A stretch of 64,000 nucleotides of DNA, taken from positions 62,001-126,000 of the forward strand of contig NZ_JAARML010000006.1 of assembly GCF_011759375.1 (NCBI RefSeq), in the 5' to 3' direction. The notes under the pieces were generated by a model, which was given only the letters and a program-made list of their open reading frames with translations, was not told the origin of the DNA and ran no database searches. The stretch is from Paraflavitalea devenefica (GTDB lineage Bacteria > Bacteroidota > Bacteroidia > Chitinophagales > Chitinophagaceae). A program made the position numbers and the translations under genes. Of this stretch, positions 35,320 to 43,474 are shown piece after piece (the first letter of the stretch is position 1; each line of letters opens with the position of its first letter).

Positions 35320-35712
35320 ATGCAAAGGAATACCTTTCACTTATCCAACCTGGTCCCCTTTTTACCTTACCTGTACTTCATAGGTCTTTCGCTTTGGATG
35401 TTCCTGAGCCAAATGGACAACAATGCAAACGTAAGTCACCTCAAACTATTGATATTGGCCGTCCCTTTTACCGTTCAACTTATCTTTTCCTTTAAATACG
35501 TTGACCTGGTATTGGGTATACTCACTTTTGCGCTGGCCCTATACCTTACACTGGCCTATGCAAGCGATGTGGCGAAGATCACAGACTATACCGCACGGGC
35601 CATTAGCTTTATTGCCGTTTGTGGCCTGATGGTGATACTCAACTTTGTGATGTCTATCCTGCTGTTCAGAAATGAACGCCTGCGCATCCGGCAGACAGCA
35701 GCCTCTTTTTAA
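35320..35712 (+). CDS. Small hypothetical membrane protein
   Basis: 130 residues from the ATG at 35320. Codons upstream in the open frame overlap the TSUP gene and are rejected. Four membrane helices (LVPFLPYLYFIGLSLWMFLS, LKLLILAVPFTVQLIFSF, LVLGILTFALALYLTLAYA, AISFIAVCGLMVILNFVMSI) and a short basic tail. No family recognised. It starts 38 bases after the TSUP gene. Confidence 0.65.
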   Translation: MQRNTFHLSNLVPFLPYLYFIGLSLWMFLSQMDNNANVSHLKLLILAVPFTVQLIFSFKYVDLVLGILTFALALYLTLAYASDVAKITDYTARAISFIAVCGLMVILNFVMSILLFRNERLRIRQTAASF

Positions 35713-35805
35713 CAGTTTGCATACAGTTACCCATGCAATTAGCATATTCTTTGTAGCGTTTTACCGTAAAACATTGGTAAATTCGTGTAATCGAATCCCT
35801 TGTAT

Positions 35806-36672
35806 ATGGAAGACAATTTTGAATCAAAGAAGAATGCAAAAGCAGGCGGCTATACCGCGCTGGTATGTGGTCTGCTGCTGATCATTTTCTTTTTTGTGCG
35901 CTGGTCTCTACCTCCCTTACCAGAGCCTCCTGTGGAGGAAGGTATTGAAGTGAACCTCGGCAGCAGTGATGCAGGCCTGGGCGATGACCAGCCATTTGAA
36001 CCCGGCTCTCCTGCCCCGGCAGAGCAACAGGCCTATACACCGCCCGCACCTGCACCAGTACAGGCAGAACCAGCCAAAGAGATGGTAGAGGACAATGAGC
36101 CGGATGCCCCAGTGATTAAAAAACCGGAAGTCACCAAACCGGATGCTACCAAAACACCCGAAAAGGATGTAGTGAAAAGTAAGCCGGTGAAGAAACCGGT
36201 GGAAGCTCCCCCTACTCCCCCTGTGGCCAAACCCAAAGCAGTATTCAAAGGCGTGAATGGAACCGGTACCGGCGGCAATGAAGCCGATACCTACAAGAAA
36301 GGCGGCAACCAGGGTATAGCCGGCGGACAAGGTGATCAGGGCCGTCCCGGCGGCAATCCCAACTCGGATAATTATACCGGTGGTGGAAGAGGTAACGGGG
36401 CAGTAGCCATTTCAAGAGGTTTGCAGGGACGCCGCATTACCGGCACCCCTTCTTTCACAGATGAGTTCAACGAAAATGCCAAAGTATCCATAGACATCCG
36501 GGTAGATGCTACCGGCAAAGTGATCTCTGCTGTATACCAACCGCGTGGCTCTACTACTTCCGATGCAGGCATGATAGAGATCGCCAAGCGAAAAGCTTTC
36601 CAGGTAAAATTCAATCCCGGTGATGATGAATCTGCCGGTACACTTCAGTTCAACTTTAAGCTTAGGAACTAA
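35806..36672 (+). CDS. TonB-like energy transducer protein
   Basis: 288 residues from the ATG at 35806. A TTG two codons earlier also fits. One N-terminal membrane helix (GGYTALVCGLLLIIFFFVRW) is followed by PPLPEPPVEEGIEVNLGSSD, a Pro/Lys/Glu-rich spacer (residues about 60-150), a Gly/Asn-rich stretch and a C-terminal domain KVSIDIRVDATGKVISAVYQ, then AKRKAFQVKFNPGDDESAGT. This is the layout of the TonB/TolA-like protein at the end of Bacteroidota ExbB-ExbD operons, but no exbB or exbD is adjacent. It spans the periplasm from the inner membrane. Terminated by a strong hairpin at 36701-36730. Confidence 0.8.
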   Translation: MEDNFESKKNAKAGGYTALVCGLLLIIFFFVRWSLPPLPEPPVEEGIEVNLGSSDAGLGDDQPFEPGSPAPAEQQAYTPPAPAPVQAEPAKEMVEDNEPDAPVIKKPEVTKPDATKTPEKDVVKSKPVKKPVEAPPTPPVAKPKAVFKGVNGTGTGGNEADTYKKGGNQGIAGGQGDQGRPGGNPNSDNYTGGGRGNGAVAISRGLQGRRITGTPSFTDEFNENAKVSIDIRVDATGKVISAVYQPRGSTTSDAGMIEIAKRKAFQVKFNPGDDESAGTLQFNFKLRN

Positions 36673-36700
36673 CCAACAGTTACTAATCCTTCGATATATA

Positions 36701-36730
36701 CAACGCCATGGTTTTGGAACCGTGGCGTTG
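36701..36730 (+). terminator. Rho-independent terminator after the TonB-like gene
   Basis: A 13-bp stem with one G-U pair (arms 36701-36713 and 36718-36730, loop TTGG) is followed by CTTTTA, 28 bases after the stop at 36672. It overlaps an upstream extension of the folC frame, which shows that folC does not start before 36759. Confidence 0.9.
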
Positions 36731-36758
36731 CTTTTATAGCTTTGCTCTCCCAACAACG

Positions 36759-38051
36759 ATGATGAATTACGCAGAAACGCTCCATTACCTGTTTACCCGC
36801 CTGCCCATGTTCAGCCGCATTGGCGCGGCCGCGTATAAAAAGGACCTCACCAATACGGTGCAGCTTTGTGAATACCTGGGCAATCCCCAGCACCGGTTCA
36901 AAACCATTCATATTGCCGGCACCAATGGCAAAGGCTCCACCAGCCATATGCTGGCAGCCATCCTGCAAACGGCCGGTTATAAAACAGGTCTCTATACCTC
37001 CCCGCACCTGCGCGATTTCAGGGAACGTTTCCGCATCAATGGCGCCATGATCGAAGAGTCGTTTGTGGTGGATTTCACCCGGCGCATACAACCTGCTATA
37101 GATGCCATTGAACCTTCTTTCTTCGAGATCACGGTAGCGATGACCTTTGACTATTTTGCCCAAAATAATGTTGACATCGCCGTCATTGAAACCGGCCTCG
37201 GCGGACGGCTGGACAGCACAAATATCATTACGCCTGAACTATCCATTATCACCAATATAGGCTGGGACCATATGAACCTGCTGGGTGATACCCTGGAAGC
37301 CATCGCTTTTGAAAAAGCAGGTATTATTAAGCCACGCATACCCGCTGTTATTGGAGAAACAGCAACTGCCACCCGGCAGGTGTTTGAGCGGGTGGCACAG
37401 GAAACACAATCGCCCCTGTTCTTTGCCGACCAGTTGCGCTATGTGGCCGACTGGAAGTATGAGCACCACGCCCTGCAGGTGCAGGTAACTCCTACCGGAA
37501 CCGATGAACGCATTGCCTACACACTTGACCTGCCGGGTTATTACCAAACCAAGAACCTCATTACCGTACTGGAAGCAGTACACCAGTTACAACAGCAGGG
37601 CTGGCATATCCCAACAGCCACGGTGCAGCAGGCCCTGCAGCAGGTAAAGTCGCTCACCGGCCTGCATGGCCGCTGGGAAGTGATCCACCGCAACCCGGCT
37701 GTTGTATTGGATGTAGGACATAATGAAGATGGCATCAAACAAATACTTTCCCAGATAGAGCTCACCAACCACCATCACCTGCACATCGTTATTGGCATGG
37801 TGAAAGACAAAGACGTGGAGAAAGTATTGTTGCAACTGCCCAAAGAAGCCACGTATTATTTTACCAAAGCACAGATCCCGCGCGCCTTACCCGAAGATCA
37901 ACTGGCCACCCAGGCAGCCACCCACGATTTGCACGGTCACACCTATGCCGATGTGAACACCGCCCTGAAAGCAGCACTGCATCGTGCCCACAAGGATGAC
38001 CTGATCGTAGTGTGTGGAAGTGTGTTTGTAGTGGGGGAAGTGAATTTGTGA
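36759..38051 (+). CDS. folC: Bifunctional folylpolyglutamate synthase / dihydrofolate synthase
   Basis: 430 residues from the ATG at 36759. ATG 36762 is equally possible, and the longer frame from 36708 runs through a terminator and is rejected. MNYAETLHYLFTRLPMFSRI is the usual start. IHIAGTNGKGSTSHMLAAIL is the ATP-binding loop, YTSPHLRDFRERFRINGAMI holds the second signature, and VIETGLGGRLDSTNIITPEL is the family signature around the Mg site. It adds glutamate to dihydropteroate and folates in the cytoplasm. A stand-alone gene converging on the NUDIX gene. Confidence 0.97.
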   Translation: MMNYAETLHYLFTRLPMFSRIGAAAYKKDLTNTVQLCEYLGNPQHRFKTIHIAGTNGKGSTSHMLAAILQTAGYKTGLYTSPHLRDFRERFRINGAMIEESFVVDFTRRIQPAIDAIEPSFFEITVAMTFDYFAQNNVDIAVIETGLGGRLDSTNIITPELSIITNIGWDHMNLLGDTLEAIAFEKAGIIKPRIPAVIGETATATRQVFERVAQETQSPLFFADQLRYVADWKYEHHALQVQVTPTGTDERIAYTLDLPGYYQTKNLITVLEAVHQLQQQGWHIPTATVQQALQQVKSLTGLHGRWEVIHRNPAVVLDVGHNEDGIKQILSQIELTNHHHLHIVIGMVKDKDVEKVLLQLPKEATYYFTKAQIPRALPEDQLATQAATHDLHGHTYADVNTALKAALHRAHKDDLIVVCGSVFVVGEVNL

Positions 38052-38055
38052 AGCA

Positions 38056-38154
38056 AGTGGTAAATAGCTAGTGGCCAGTAGGCTTTATGTGCAACTGATT
38101 AACTAAGCAGCAGCTTGTCAGTGGTGGCAATTCCACCACTCACTACTTACCACT
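38056..38154. terminator. Nested inverted repeats between convergent folC and NUDIX genes
   Basis: The outer arms 38056-38074 and 38136-38154 (19 bases) pair with 3 mismatches, built from the word AGTGG. Inside is a perfect 8-bp hairpin at 38120-38140 (AGTGGTGG/CCACCACT, 5-base loop). The element fills the gap between the two stops and even overlaps the last codons of the NUDIX gene. It probably terminates both transcripts. Same design as 18970-19121 and 49416-49516 but with a different word. Confidence 0.65.
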
Positions 38155-38706
38155 CGCTTTCCCTTCCAGTTTCTTCAACGCATAATAAATAGCCGTTACA
38201 TGCATGCTCTGGATGATCTCGTTGTTATCCAGTAACTGCTTCAATTCATCTATGGTGAAGAGGTGTATTTCAATATCCTCGTTATCATCCAGTGCTTGTT
38301 CCTTCACCAGTTTACCGCCGGTAGCGAGGTACATGTGCATCCAGTTGTTGTTGGTAGAAGGATTGGAGCTGGTTTTACCGAGGTATTCATATTTTGAGAA
38401 AGTATAACCGGTTTCTTCCAGCAGTTCGCGGGCGATGGCATCCTGGAAACTGGCATCGGTATCATCCACGCAGCCGCCGGGTATTTCATAGTGCGTCTCC
38501 CCCAGCCCATGACGGTACTGGCGTTCCAGGATCACCTTTCCATCTTCCGTTAAGGCCAGTGCAGTAACCCAGGTGGGGAACTCATATACATAGTAGGGAG
38601 TAACGATCCTGCCATCAGGACGTTCGCAGGTATCCTGCCGCACCGTAAACCAAAGGTCTTTGAATAAGTATTCCGATTTGAGGGTTTTCCATTCCAGGTT
38701 ACGCAT
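38143..38706 (-). CDS. NUDIX hydrolase (ADP-ribose pyrophosphatase-like)
   Basis: 187 residues. The Nudix box is GGCVDDTDASFQDAIARELL followed by EETGY, with the REL-x-EE-x-GY core intact, while the usual Glu in position 7 of the box is replaced (D-A-S). Preceding VTALALTEDGKVILERQYRH, GLGETHYEIPGG is as in ADP-ribose/ADP-sugar pyrophosphatases, where EIPGG precedes the box. It probably hydrolyses a nucleoside diphosphate-linked compound such as ADP-ribose. It is the last gene of the minus-strand run from pdhA. Confidence 0.87.
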   Translation of the reverse strand: MRNLEWKTLKSEYLFKDLWFTVRQDTCERPDGRIVTPYYVYEFPTWVTALALTEDGKVILERQYRHGLGETHYEIPGGCVDDTDASFQDAIARELLEETGYTFSKYEYLGKTSSNPSTNNNWMHMYLATGGKLVKEQALDDNEDIEIHLFTIDELKQLLDNNEIIQSMHVTAIYYALKKLEGKASGK

Positions 38707-38827
38707 ACATTATGATTTCGGGTTTCGAATTTCGGGTTTCGGGTTGCTGCCGCACGCTGGAATTCCTTGCCGGACTCCGGTCTCTGGCCCTGAGCTTCCA
38801 ACCAGCCACCAGCAACCAGTAACCAGC
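38707..38827. repeat. Word-like repeat spacer (TTTCGGG)
   Basis: A 121-base gap between two minus-strand genes. It contains three copies of TTTCGGG (GATTTCGGGTTTCGAATTTC then GGGTTTCGGGTTGCTGCCGC), and later CAACCAGCCACCAGCAACC and AGTAACCAGC. The CGGGTTGCTGCCGCA part matches the spacer at 18989-19003 with one change. Function unknown, probably a degenerate terminator or dispersed repeat. Confidence 0.55.
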
Positions 38828-39547
38828 TTACCATCCACTGGCCAGCACATCGGCAATGTGCATGGTTTGCAGGGGTAGTTGCTTATACCGTATGTAGCCA
38901 TCGAGGTGCATGAGGCAGGAATGATCGGTAGAGATAATGCATTCAGCGCCTGTTTGCCGGGCATTCGTTACTTTCTGATCGGCCATACCGATAGAGATGG
39001 GCTCAAATTTCACGGCAAAGGTGCCACCGAAACCACAGCAGGTTTCCACATCATTCATCTCCACCAGTTCAAGCCCTTTCACGTGCGACAATAAAGCTCT
39101 TGGCGCTTCCTTGATCTTACATTCCCGTAAGGCGGCGCAGGAATCGTGGTAAGTAGCTTTCGTATGCAGGGAAGCGCCTACATCTTCCACTTTCAGTACA
39201 TTAACCAGGAAGTCTGAAAACTCAAAAGCCCGTTTCTGCAATTCCTTTACTTCATTATGATGGGAAGAGTTATCAAATAACTGCGGATAGTAATTGCGCA
39301 CAAAACCGGTACAGGAAGCGCTGGGCGCTACAATATAATCGGAGCCGCTGAAATCTTTCAGGAATTTCGTGCACACTTCCTTGGCCTCCCGCTGAAAACC
39401 GGCATTGAAAGCCGGCTGTCCGCAACAGGTTTGTTCCGTGTTGTATTGCACGGTACAACCTGCCTTCTCCAGCACCTTCACCATATTGAAGGCTGTTTGC
39501 GGGTAAAGCTGGTCAATAAAACAAGGTATAAAAAGTTGTACGTTCAT
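38828..39547 (-). CDS. LutA/YkgE-type (Fe-S)-binding protein (CCG domain)
   Basis: 239 residues with two CCG (cysteine-rich) domains. The first is MNVQLFIPCFIDQLYPQTAF through EQTCCGQPAFNAGF. The second is TYHDSCAALRECKIKEAPRA through VETCCGFGGTFAVKF. This is LutA/YkgE, the subunit of the iron-sulfur L-lactate oxidation complex. The partner genes lutB and lutC are not adjacent: ribH is upstream and the NUDIX gene downstream. It may act with distant partners or in another oxidoreductase. Spacing to ribH is 54 bases. Confidence 0.9.
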   Translation of the reverse strand: MNVQLFIPCFIDQLYPQTAFNMVKVLEKAGCTVQYNTEQTCCGQPAFNAGFQREAKEVCTKFLKDFSGSDYIVAPSASCTGFVRNYYPQLFDNSSHHNEVKELQKRAFEFSDFLVNVLKVEDVGASLHTKATYHDSCAALRECKIKEAPRALLSHVKGLELVEMNDVETCCGFGGTFAVKFEPISIGMADQKVTNARQTGAECIISTDHSCLMHLDGYIRYKQLPLQTMHIADVLASGW

Positions 39548-39601
39548 GCTCCCTGCCCGCCCTGCCCCTAAAGGGGAAAAGTCCCCTGAAGAAGAAGAGA
39601 C

Positions 39602-40102
39602 TTATTTTTTATACGAGTTAGCTAATGCGATCATCTTGATAGCAGTAATGGCGGCTTCTTCGCCTTTATGGCCATGCTTGCCACCAATACGTTCGTCGGC
39701 CTGTTGCTGGTTATCTACGGTAAGTACCCCAAAGATGGTGGGTACGGGAAGGGAGAGATTGAGTTGCAGTACGCCCTGGGTAACGCCCTGGCATACATAA
39801 TCAAAATGAGGGGTATCGCCACGCAACACACAGCCCAGCGCAATAAAGGCGTCAGGACGGTCGTCCCTGTATTTATTGATGTCCCAGAAATTTTTTATAC
39901 CAAAAGGTATCTCAAAGGCGCCAGGCACATTCACAATACGGATATGGCTTATGCCATGTTGCTCCAATATCCTTACACAGCCCTTTTCCAGTTCATCAAT
40001 AATGCCGGCATTCCATTCGGTGCGCACAATAACAACACAGGCATCCTTCTTGGGAATGCCTGTATTTATTTGTAATAGTTTACTATTGCTTACTTCAGCC
40101 AT
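39602..40102 (-). CDS. ribH: 6,7-dimethyl-8-ribityllumazine synthase
   Basis: 166 residues. VVIVRTEWNAGIIDELEKGC, IVNVPGAFEIPFGIK, FIALGCVLRGDTPHFDYVCQ, FGVLTVDNQQQADERIGGKH and GHKGEEAAITA are the family blocks. The histidine in TPHFDY is the catalytic base. It joins ArP and dihydroxybutanone phosphate in riboflavin synthesis and forms pentamers or icosahedra in the cytoplasm. No other rib gene is near. It is 14 bases downstream of the TPR gene in the minus-strand run starting at pdhA. Confidence 0.98.
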   Translation of the reverse strand: MAEVSNSKLLQINTGIPKKDACVVIVRTEWNAGIIDELEKGCVRILEQHGISHIRIVNVPGAFEIPFGIKNFWDINKYRDDRPDAFIALGCVLRGDTPHFDYVCQGVTQGVLQLNLSLPVPTIFGVLTVDNQQQADERIGGKHGHKGEEAAITAIKMIALANSYKK

Positions 40103-40116
40103 AATTGATGTAAGAG

Positions 40117-40827
40117 TTATTTCGTATCGCCCAGCTTACCCAGGTATTTATCAACATCCTGTCCGCCCTGTGCCTCTGGCATTACGCTGCGGGGATAATC
40201 GTTCTTTACCTGGCGAAGGAGTTCAATGGCTTCCTGGTTCTTACCAAGGTCCTGCAGCAGCATGGCCGCACGGAACAGGTATTCAGGAGCATTCACCTGG
40301 TCTTCAGGAAGCAAAGTACCCGCTTTCTTATAATAAGGGACCGCTTCTTCTTTTTTACCCAGTGCGGAGTAAGCGTCGCCCAATAGGCCATTGGCGCGCA
40401 TCTCAGCCACGATCTCATCGGAAGAGAAATCCTTCAGGTATTTAATAGCGTTATTGAAATCTTCCAGTTGCAGGTAGCAGGCGCCGGCATAGAATTTAGC
40501 CCTGTTGCCGGTTTTGGTACCGCCATATTTGGAGATCACTTTCAGGAATCCCTGGTTAATGCCGTCACCGTTCAGCGCCAGCTTTACAGAGTCGTTCCTG
40601 AAATATTCTTCAGCTTTCCAGATAGCTTCAGCAGCTTTTAATTCCTGCGGGCCTTTGTACAAGCTATTATAGGCAAAATAACCGCCTACCAGCAATACTA
40701 CAACTGTCAGCGCAATACCAATCAGCTTGCTGTTTTTGCTCCAGAATTGTTGGGCGCCCGCCACTACTCTTTCTTCAGAAGTCTTTTCCACGGGAGCTTG
40801 CCCGGTTGGCTGAATCTCAGTAGCCAT
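40117..40827 (-). CDS. TPR protein with N-terminal membrane anchor
   Basis: 236 residues. A cytoplasmic N-terminus is followed by one membrane helix (LIGIALTVVVLLVGGYFAYN, about residues 36-55) and an extracytoplasmic TPR region (AKFYAGACYLQLEDFNNAIK, MRANGLLGDAYSALGKKEEA, EYLFRAAMLLQDLGKNQEAI). The layout is that of YfgM/DUF2133-type periplasmic chaperone-like proteins. It is located between ribH and pdhA, which start and end within 40 bases of it, so they are probably co-transcribed. Confidence 0.85.
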   Translation of the reverse strand: MATEIQPTGQAPVEKTSEERVVAGAQQFWSKNSKLIGIALTVVVLLVGGYFAYNSLYKGPQELKAAEAIWKAEEYFRNDSVKLALNGDGINQGFLKVISKYGGTKTGNRAKFYAGACYLQLEDFNNAIKYLKDFSSDEIVAEMRANGLLGDAYSALGKKEEAVPYYKKAGTLLPEDQVNAPEYLFRAAMLLQDLGKNQEAIELLRQVKNDYPRSVMPEAQGGQDVDKYLGKLGDTK

Positions 40828-40866
40828 GTTGTCGTTTGTTTTAATGTTGGATTGTTAGGGTTAAGC

Positions 40867-41865
40867 TTAGTCTACAATGAACGGATAGTTCGCGTCCATG
40901 GCAACATCCTTCAACACTTCATCATCTGCCGGCCAGGGTGATTCTTCAGCGAACTTCACCGAAGCCACTACCGCATCATTCACACGTTTATCAATCGCAG
41001 CGATCTCGTCTTTGGTAGCGTATTTATTTTTCAGGATGGTATTCAATACCAGTTGAATGGGGTCGCGTTGTTTATACTCTTCCACTTCTTCCTTGGTACG
41101 GTATTTCTGTGGGTCGGAAATAGAGTGACCTTTATAACGGTAGGTCTTTATTTCCAGTAAGGTAGGACCATCTCCCTCACGGGCTCTTTTCACGGCACGG
41201 GAAATAGCCTCATGAACAGCTTCTGCGCTCATACCGTCTACCGTATCGCCCGGCATTTCGTAAGCGTCGGCCAGTTTATAAATATCCACTACGTTACTGG
41301 TACGCTCTACAGAGGTACCCATCGCATAGTTGTTGTTCTCGCAAATGAATACTACGGGCAATTTCCAGGTCATGGCCATGTTAAAGGTCTCATGCAGCAT
41401 ACCCTGACGGGCAGCGCCATCACCAAAGAAAGTGAGGGCCACGTTATCGGTACCCTTGTATTTTTCAGCAAAGGCTAGTCCGGCGCCGGTGCCTATCTGG
41501 GCGCCTACGATACCATGACCGCCAAAGAAATAAACATCTTTACCAAAGAAGTGCATACTGCCGCCTTTACCCTTGGCAGCACCGGTAGCCTTACCATATA
41601 ACTCGGCCATACAGGCATCGGGGGAAACGCCTTTCGCCAGGGCCAGACCGTGGTCACGATAAGCGGTTACAAAGGGATCTTCCAGGCGGGTAGCGGTCAT
41701 ACAACCAGCGGCAATGGCTTCCTGTCCTATGTAGGCGTGGAAAAATCCGCGGATCTTACCGTCCATCTTATACTTTTCTTCTGCCATAAGCTCAAACTGA
41801 CGGATTAGCTGCATCAGTTCGTACCAATACAAATAAGTCTCTTTACTGAATTTGGTTGCGGCCAC
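40867..41865 (-). CDS. pdhA: Pyruvate dehydrogenase E1 component, alpha subunit
   Basis: 332 residues. YELMQLIRQFELMAEEKYKM, GFFHAYIGQEAIAAGCM, DPFVTAYRDHGLALAKGV, GKGGSMHFF and the thiamine diphosphate motif FFGDGAARQGMLHETFNMA through VVFICENNNYAMGTS are the E1-alpha signature (GDG-x25-N). It decarboxylates pyruvate with the beta subunit, which is not in this window next to it. The start codon is GTG at 41865. No ATG exists in frame between the upstream stop and the conserved region. A TAnnTTTG box lies 75 bases upstream. Confidence 0.96.
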   Translation of the reverse strand: MAATKFSKETYLYWYELMQLIRQFELMAEEKYKMDGKIRGFFHAYIGQEAIAAGCMTATRLEDPFVTAYRDHGLALAKGVSPDACMAELYGKATGAAKGKGGSMHFFGKDVYFFGGHGIVGAQIGTGAGLAFAEKYKGTDNVALTFFGDGAARQGMLHETFNMAMTWKLPVVFICENNNYAMGTSVERTSNVVDIYKLADAYEMPGDTVDGMSAEAVHEAISRAVKRAREGDGPTLLEIKTYRYKGHSISDPQKYRTKEEVEEYKQRDPIQLVLNTILKNKYATKDEIAAIDKRVNDAVVASVKFAEESPWPADDEVLKDVAMDANYPFIVD

Positions 41866-41939
41866 TATACTTGATTTGAGGTTATCTGCCTTACAATCAT
41901 TTCCTCACCCCGGGTACAGCCGGAAGGAAAAGGCGGGGG

Positions 41940-41947
41940 CAAAGATA
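41940..41947 (-). promoter_or_regulatory. Candidate -7 promoter box for the pdhA run
   Basis: On the minus strand this reads TATCTTTG, an exact TAnnTTTG match. It would start transcription near 41934, giving a leader of about 70 bases before the GTG start of pdhA at 41865. No clear -33 element was found. Confidence 0.5.
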
Positions 41948-42214
41948 AGGGGGAATCGGGGAATTTCTATGCATGAGATAAATTTAGATTTTGACTGTTA
42001 AGCCGTTGGAAGCGAAAAGCTTCCTGTCTTGCAGTTCCCCAATGATAGACTGGTCTCCGGGATCTCAGGGCCAGCCTATCCATATCGTAAGCCTGCCTGA
42101 TTCTTCGGCTGCTTCCTGATTTTCCCCGTATTAATCCCTTAGTACATTCATCTTAGGCCGTATCTAACTTATCATTTATTTTATACATATTAAATAGTTA
42201 TTATTCAAATATTC

Positions 42215-42286
42215 CAGAGATATTCCAGACCTATTGGGAGTGGTATATCTCTGAAATATCTCTGCTTTATATGTGGAGTATCTCTG
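42215..42286. repeat. Cluster of four ATATCTCTG motifs
   Basis: CAGAGATAT at 42215-42223 (inverted), ATATCTCTG at 42245-42253 and 42256-42264, and GTATCTCTG at 42278-42286. TATTCCAGA also occurs twice next to the first copy. Four copies of a 9-base word in 72 bases, one in the opposite orientation, look like a protein-binding array or a small tandem repeat. It lies in the long intergenic region about 350-420 bases upstream of the pdhA start. Confidence 0.6.
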
Positions 42287-42345
42287 GATTATCCTACTGC
42301 TTACTGACGGTATGGTTAGGCTATACTACCGGCCGGCCCGGGCAT

Positions 42346-42370
42346 GAAAAAAGCCCCAGGAAGGGGCTTT
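42346..42370 (-). terminator. Rho-independent terminator after the TPR gene
   Basis: On the minus strand AAAGCCCC and GGGGCTTT form an 8-bp stem (42363-42370 and 42350-42357) around a 5-base loop, followed by a T run from the A tract at 42347-42352. It is 29 bases after the TPR-gene stop at 42399. Confidence 0.92.
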
Positions 42371-42398
42371 CTGTATTATTAGTCAGGTAAAATAGTAA

Positions 42399-43439
42399 TT
42401 ACATACCGCCTGGCATCTTCCGCTCCTGGCGGAGTTCTTTCAGCGAAGGGTCCATCCCAATGGCCTGATTACAAAGCTGTTCCCCCTTTTGTTTATCGCC
42501 TTTCTTCTGGTAGGCCATGCCAATCATATAGAGCGCATTGGAATTCTTCTTGTCAATGACCAGTATCTGGTCCCAGGTATCAATGGCATCCTGGTATTTA
42601 CCGCTGCGGTAATAAGCATCCCCTACATTGTACAAGAGTTCCACATCCTGGGGTTTGTGCTCCAGCACGGCTTTCAGGAGGGGCAGCCCCTTGTCGTATT
42701 CCTTCAGGTTAAGGTAGGCATTGGCGAGGTTTTCGAGGTAAACGTCGGTCCGTTTATACCCTTTTTCTCCTGCCATCTCAAACCAATACACCGCTTTTTT
42801 ATCGTCGGGAATGGCATAGGCCACCATGCCGGCCTCGAACATCCAGTTCGCATTATTGGGATCACGGGCAATGGCCTGCTGGTAGCAGCCTTCGGCCCTT
42901 TTGTAGTTGCTCATTTCCACAAAGCAGCGGGCGGCGATGTAGGGCACTTCTGCCTTGGTAGAGTCATCGCGGAAAGCTTTTTCGCAGTATTTGAGGGCCT
43001 CGCCAAAGTTGTCCATCTCATAATAACTTTTGGCAATAACAAAGTTCAGCGGTTTGTTACCGATCTTCTTTTCCTGCATTTTCTGGGCATATCTTATCGC
43101 ATCGGCCCATTTGCGTACGTTGAGGGATAAAGTAGCCAGGTTTTCAATCACCACCGGGTTATCCGGCTCTTTGGCCTCTGCTTTCAGGAATTTCTCACGC
43201 GCTTCCATATAGCGGTTCTGGGCTGTCAGCACATTTCCCCATTCGATGAGTGTGACGGCGGTATTGGGAGCAAACTGATCGGCTTTGGCAAAATTTTTCT
43301 CCGCTTCGCGATAGCGGCGGGCCTGTTGTTCGGCAACGCCCTTTTGGTGGTAAAAAGCAGCACTGTCGGCATTCTGGGCTATGCTCAGGGTCGACACACA
43401 GGTACACAACACAAGCCATACGAATGGGTACTTTCGCAT
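42399..43439 (-). CDS. Secreted TPR-repeat protein
   Basis: 346 residues. The signal peptide is MRKYPFVWLVLCTCVSTLSI followed by AQNADSAAFYHQKGVAEQQA. About eight TPR units follow, for example YREAEKNFAKADQFAPNTAV, YMEAREKFLKAEAKEPDNPV and YQDAIDTWDQILVIDKKNSN. It ends ELRQERKMPGGM. Probably a periplasmic scaffold. It follows glgB by 35 bases on the same strand and shares its transcript, but I see no reason to link it to glycogen. Confidence 0.88.
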   Translation of the reverse strand: MRKYPFVWLVLCTCVSTLSIAQNADSAAFYHQKGVAEQQARRYREAEKNFAKADQFAPNTAVTLIEWGNVLTAQNRYMEAREKFLKAEAKEPDNPVVIENLATLSLNVRKWADAIRYAQKMQEKKIGNKPLNFVIAKSYYEMDNFGEALKYCEKAFRDDSTKAEVPYIAARCFVEMSNYKRAEGCYQQAIARDPNNANWMFEAGMVAYAIPDDKKAVYWFEMAGEKGYKRTDVYLENLANAYLNLKEYDKGLPLLKAVLEHKPQDVELLYNVGDAYYRSGKYQDAIDTWDQILVIDKKNSNALYMIGMAYQKKGDKQKGEQLCNQAIGMDPSLKELRQERKMPGGM

Positions 43440-43474
43440 AGTATACGGGATTTGTTAGGTTTCGTTCTGTAAGC

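Larger units (their letters stand above)
41866..42398. other. Long intergenic region upstream of pdhA
   Basis: 533 bases without a credible gene, between the 5' end of pdhA and the terminator of the TPR gene. It contains the pdhA promoter box (41940-41947), a 6-bp hairpin GGAAGC/GCTTCC at 42008-42024, a cluster of ATATCTCTG words at 42215-42286 and the terminator at 42346-42370. I see no tRNA or ORF of note. Confidence 0.7.

Noticed and set aside
36708..36758. N-terminal extension of FolC
   Set aside because: The region forms a rho-independent terminator (36701-36730). The family start MNYAETL is at 36759/36762.
41866..42398. A small RNA or riboswitch upstream of pdhA
   Set aside because: Only a 6-bp hairpin and short words are visible. 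No known thiamine or other riboswitch core could be recognised, and the hairpin lies upstream of the predicted transcription start.
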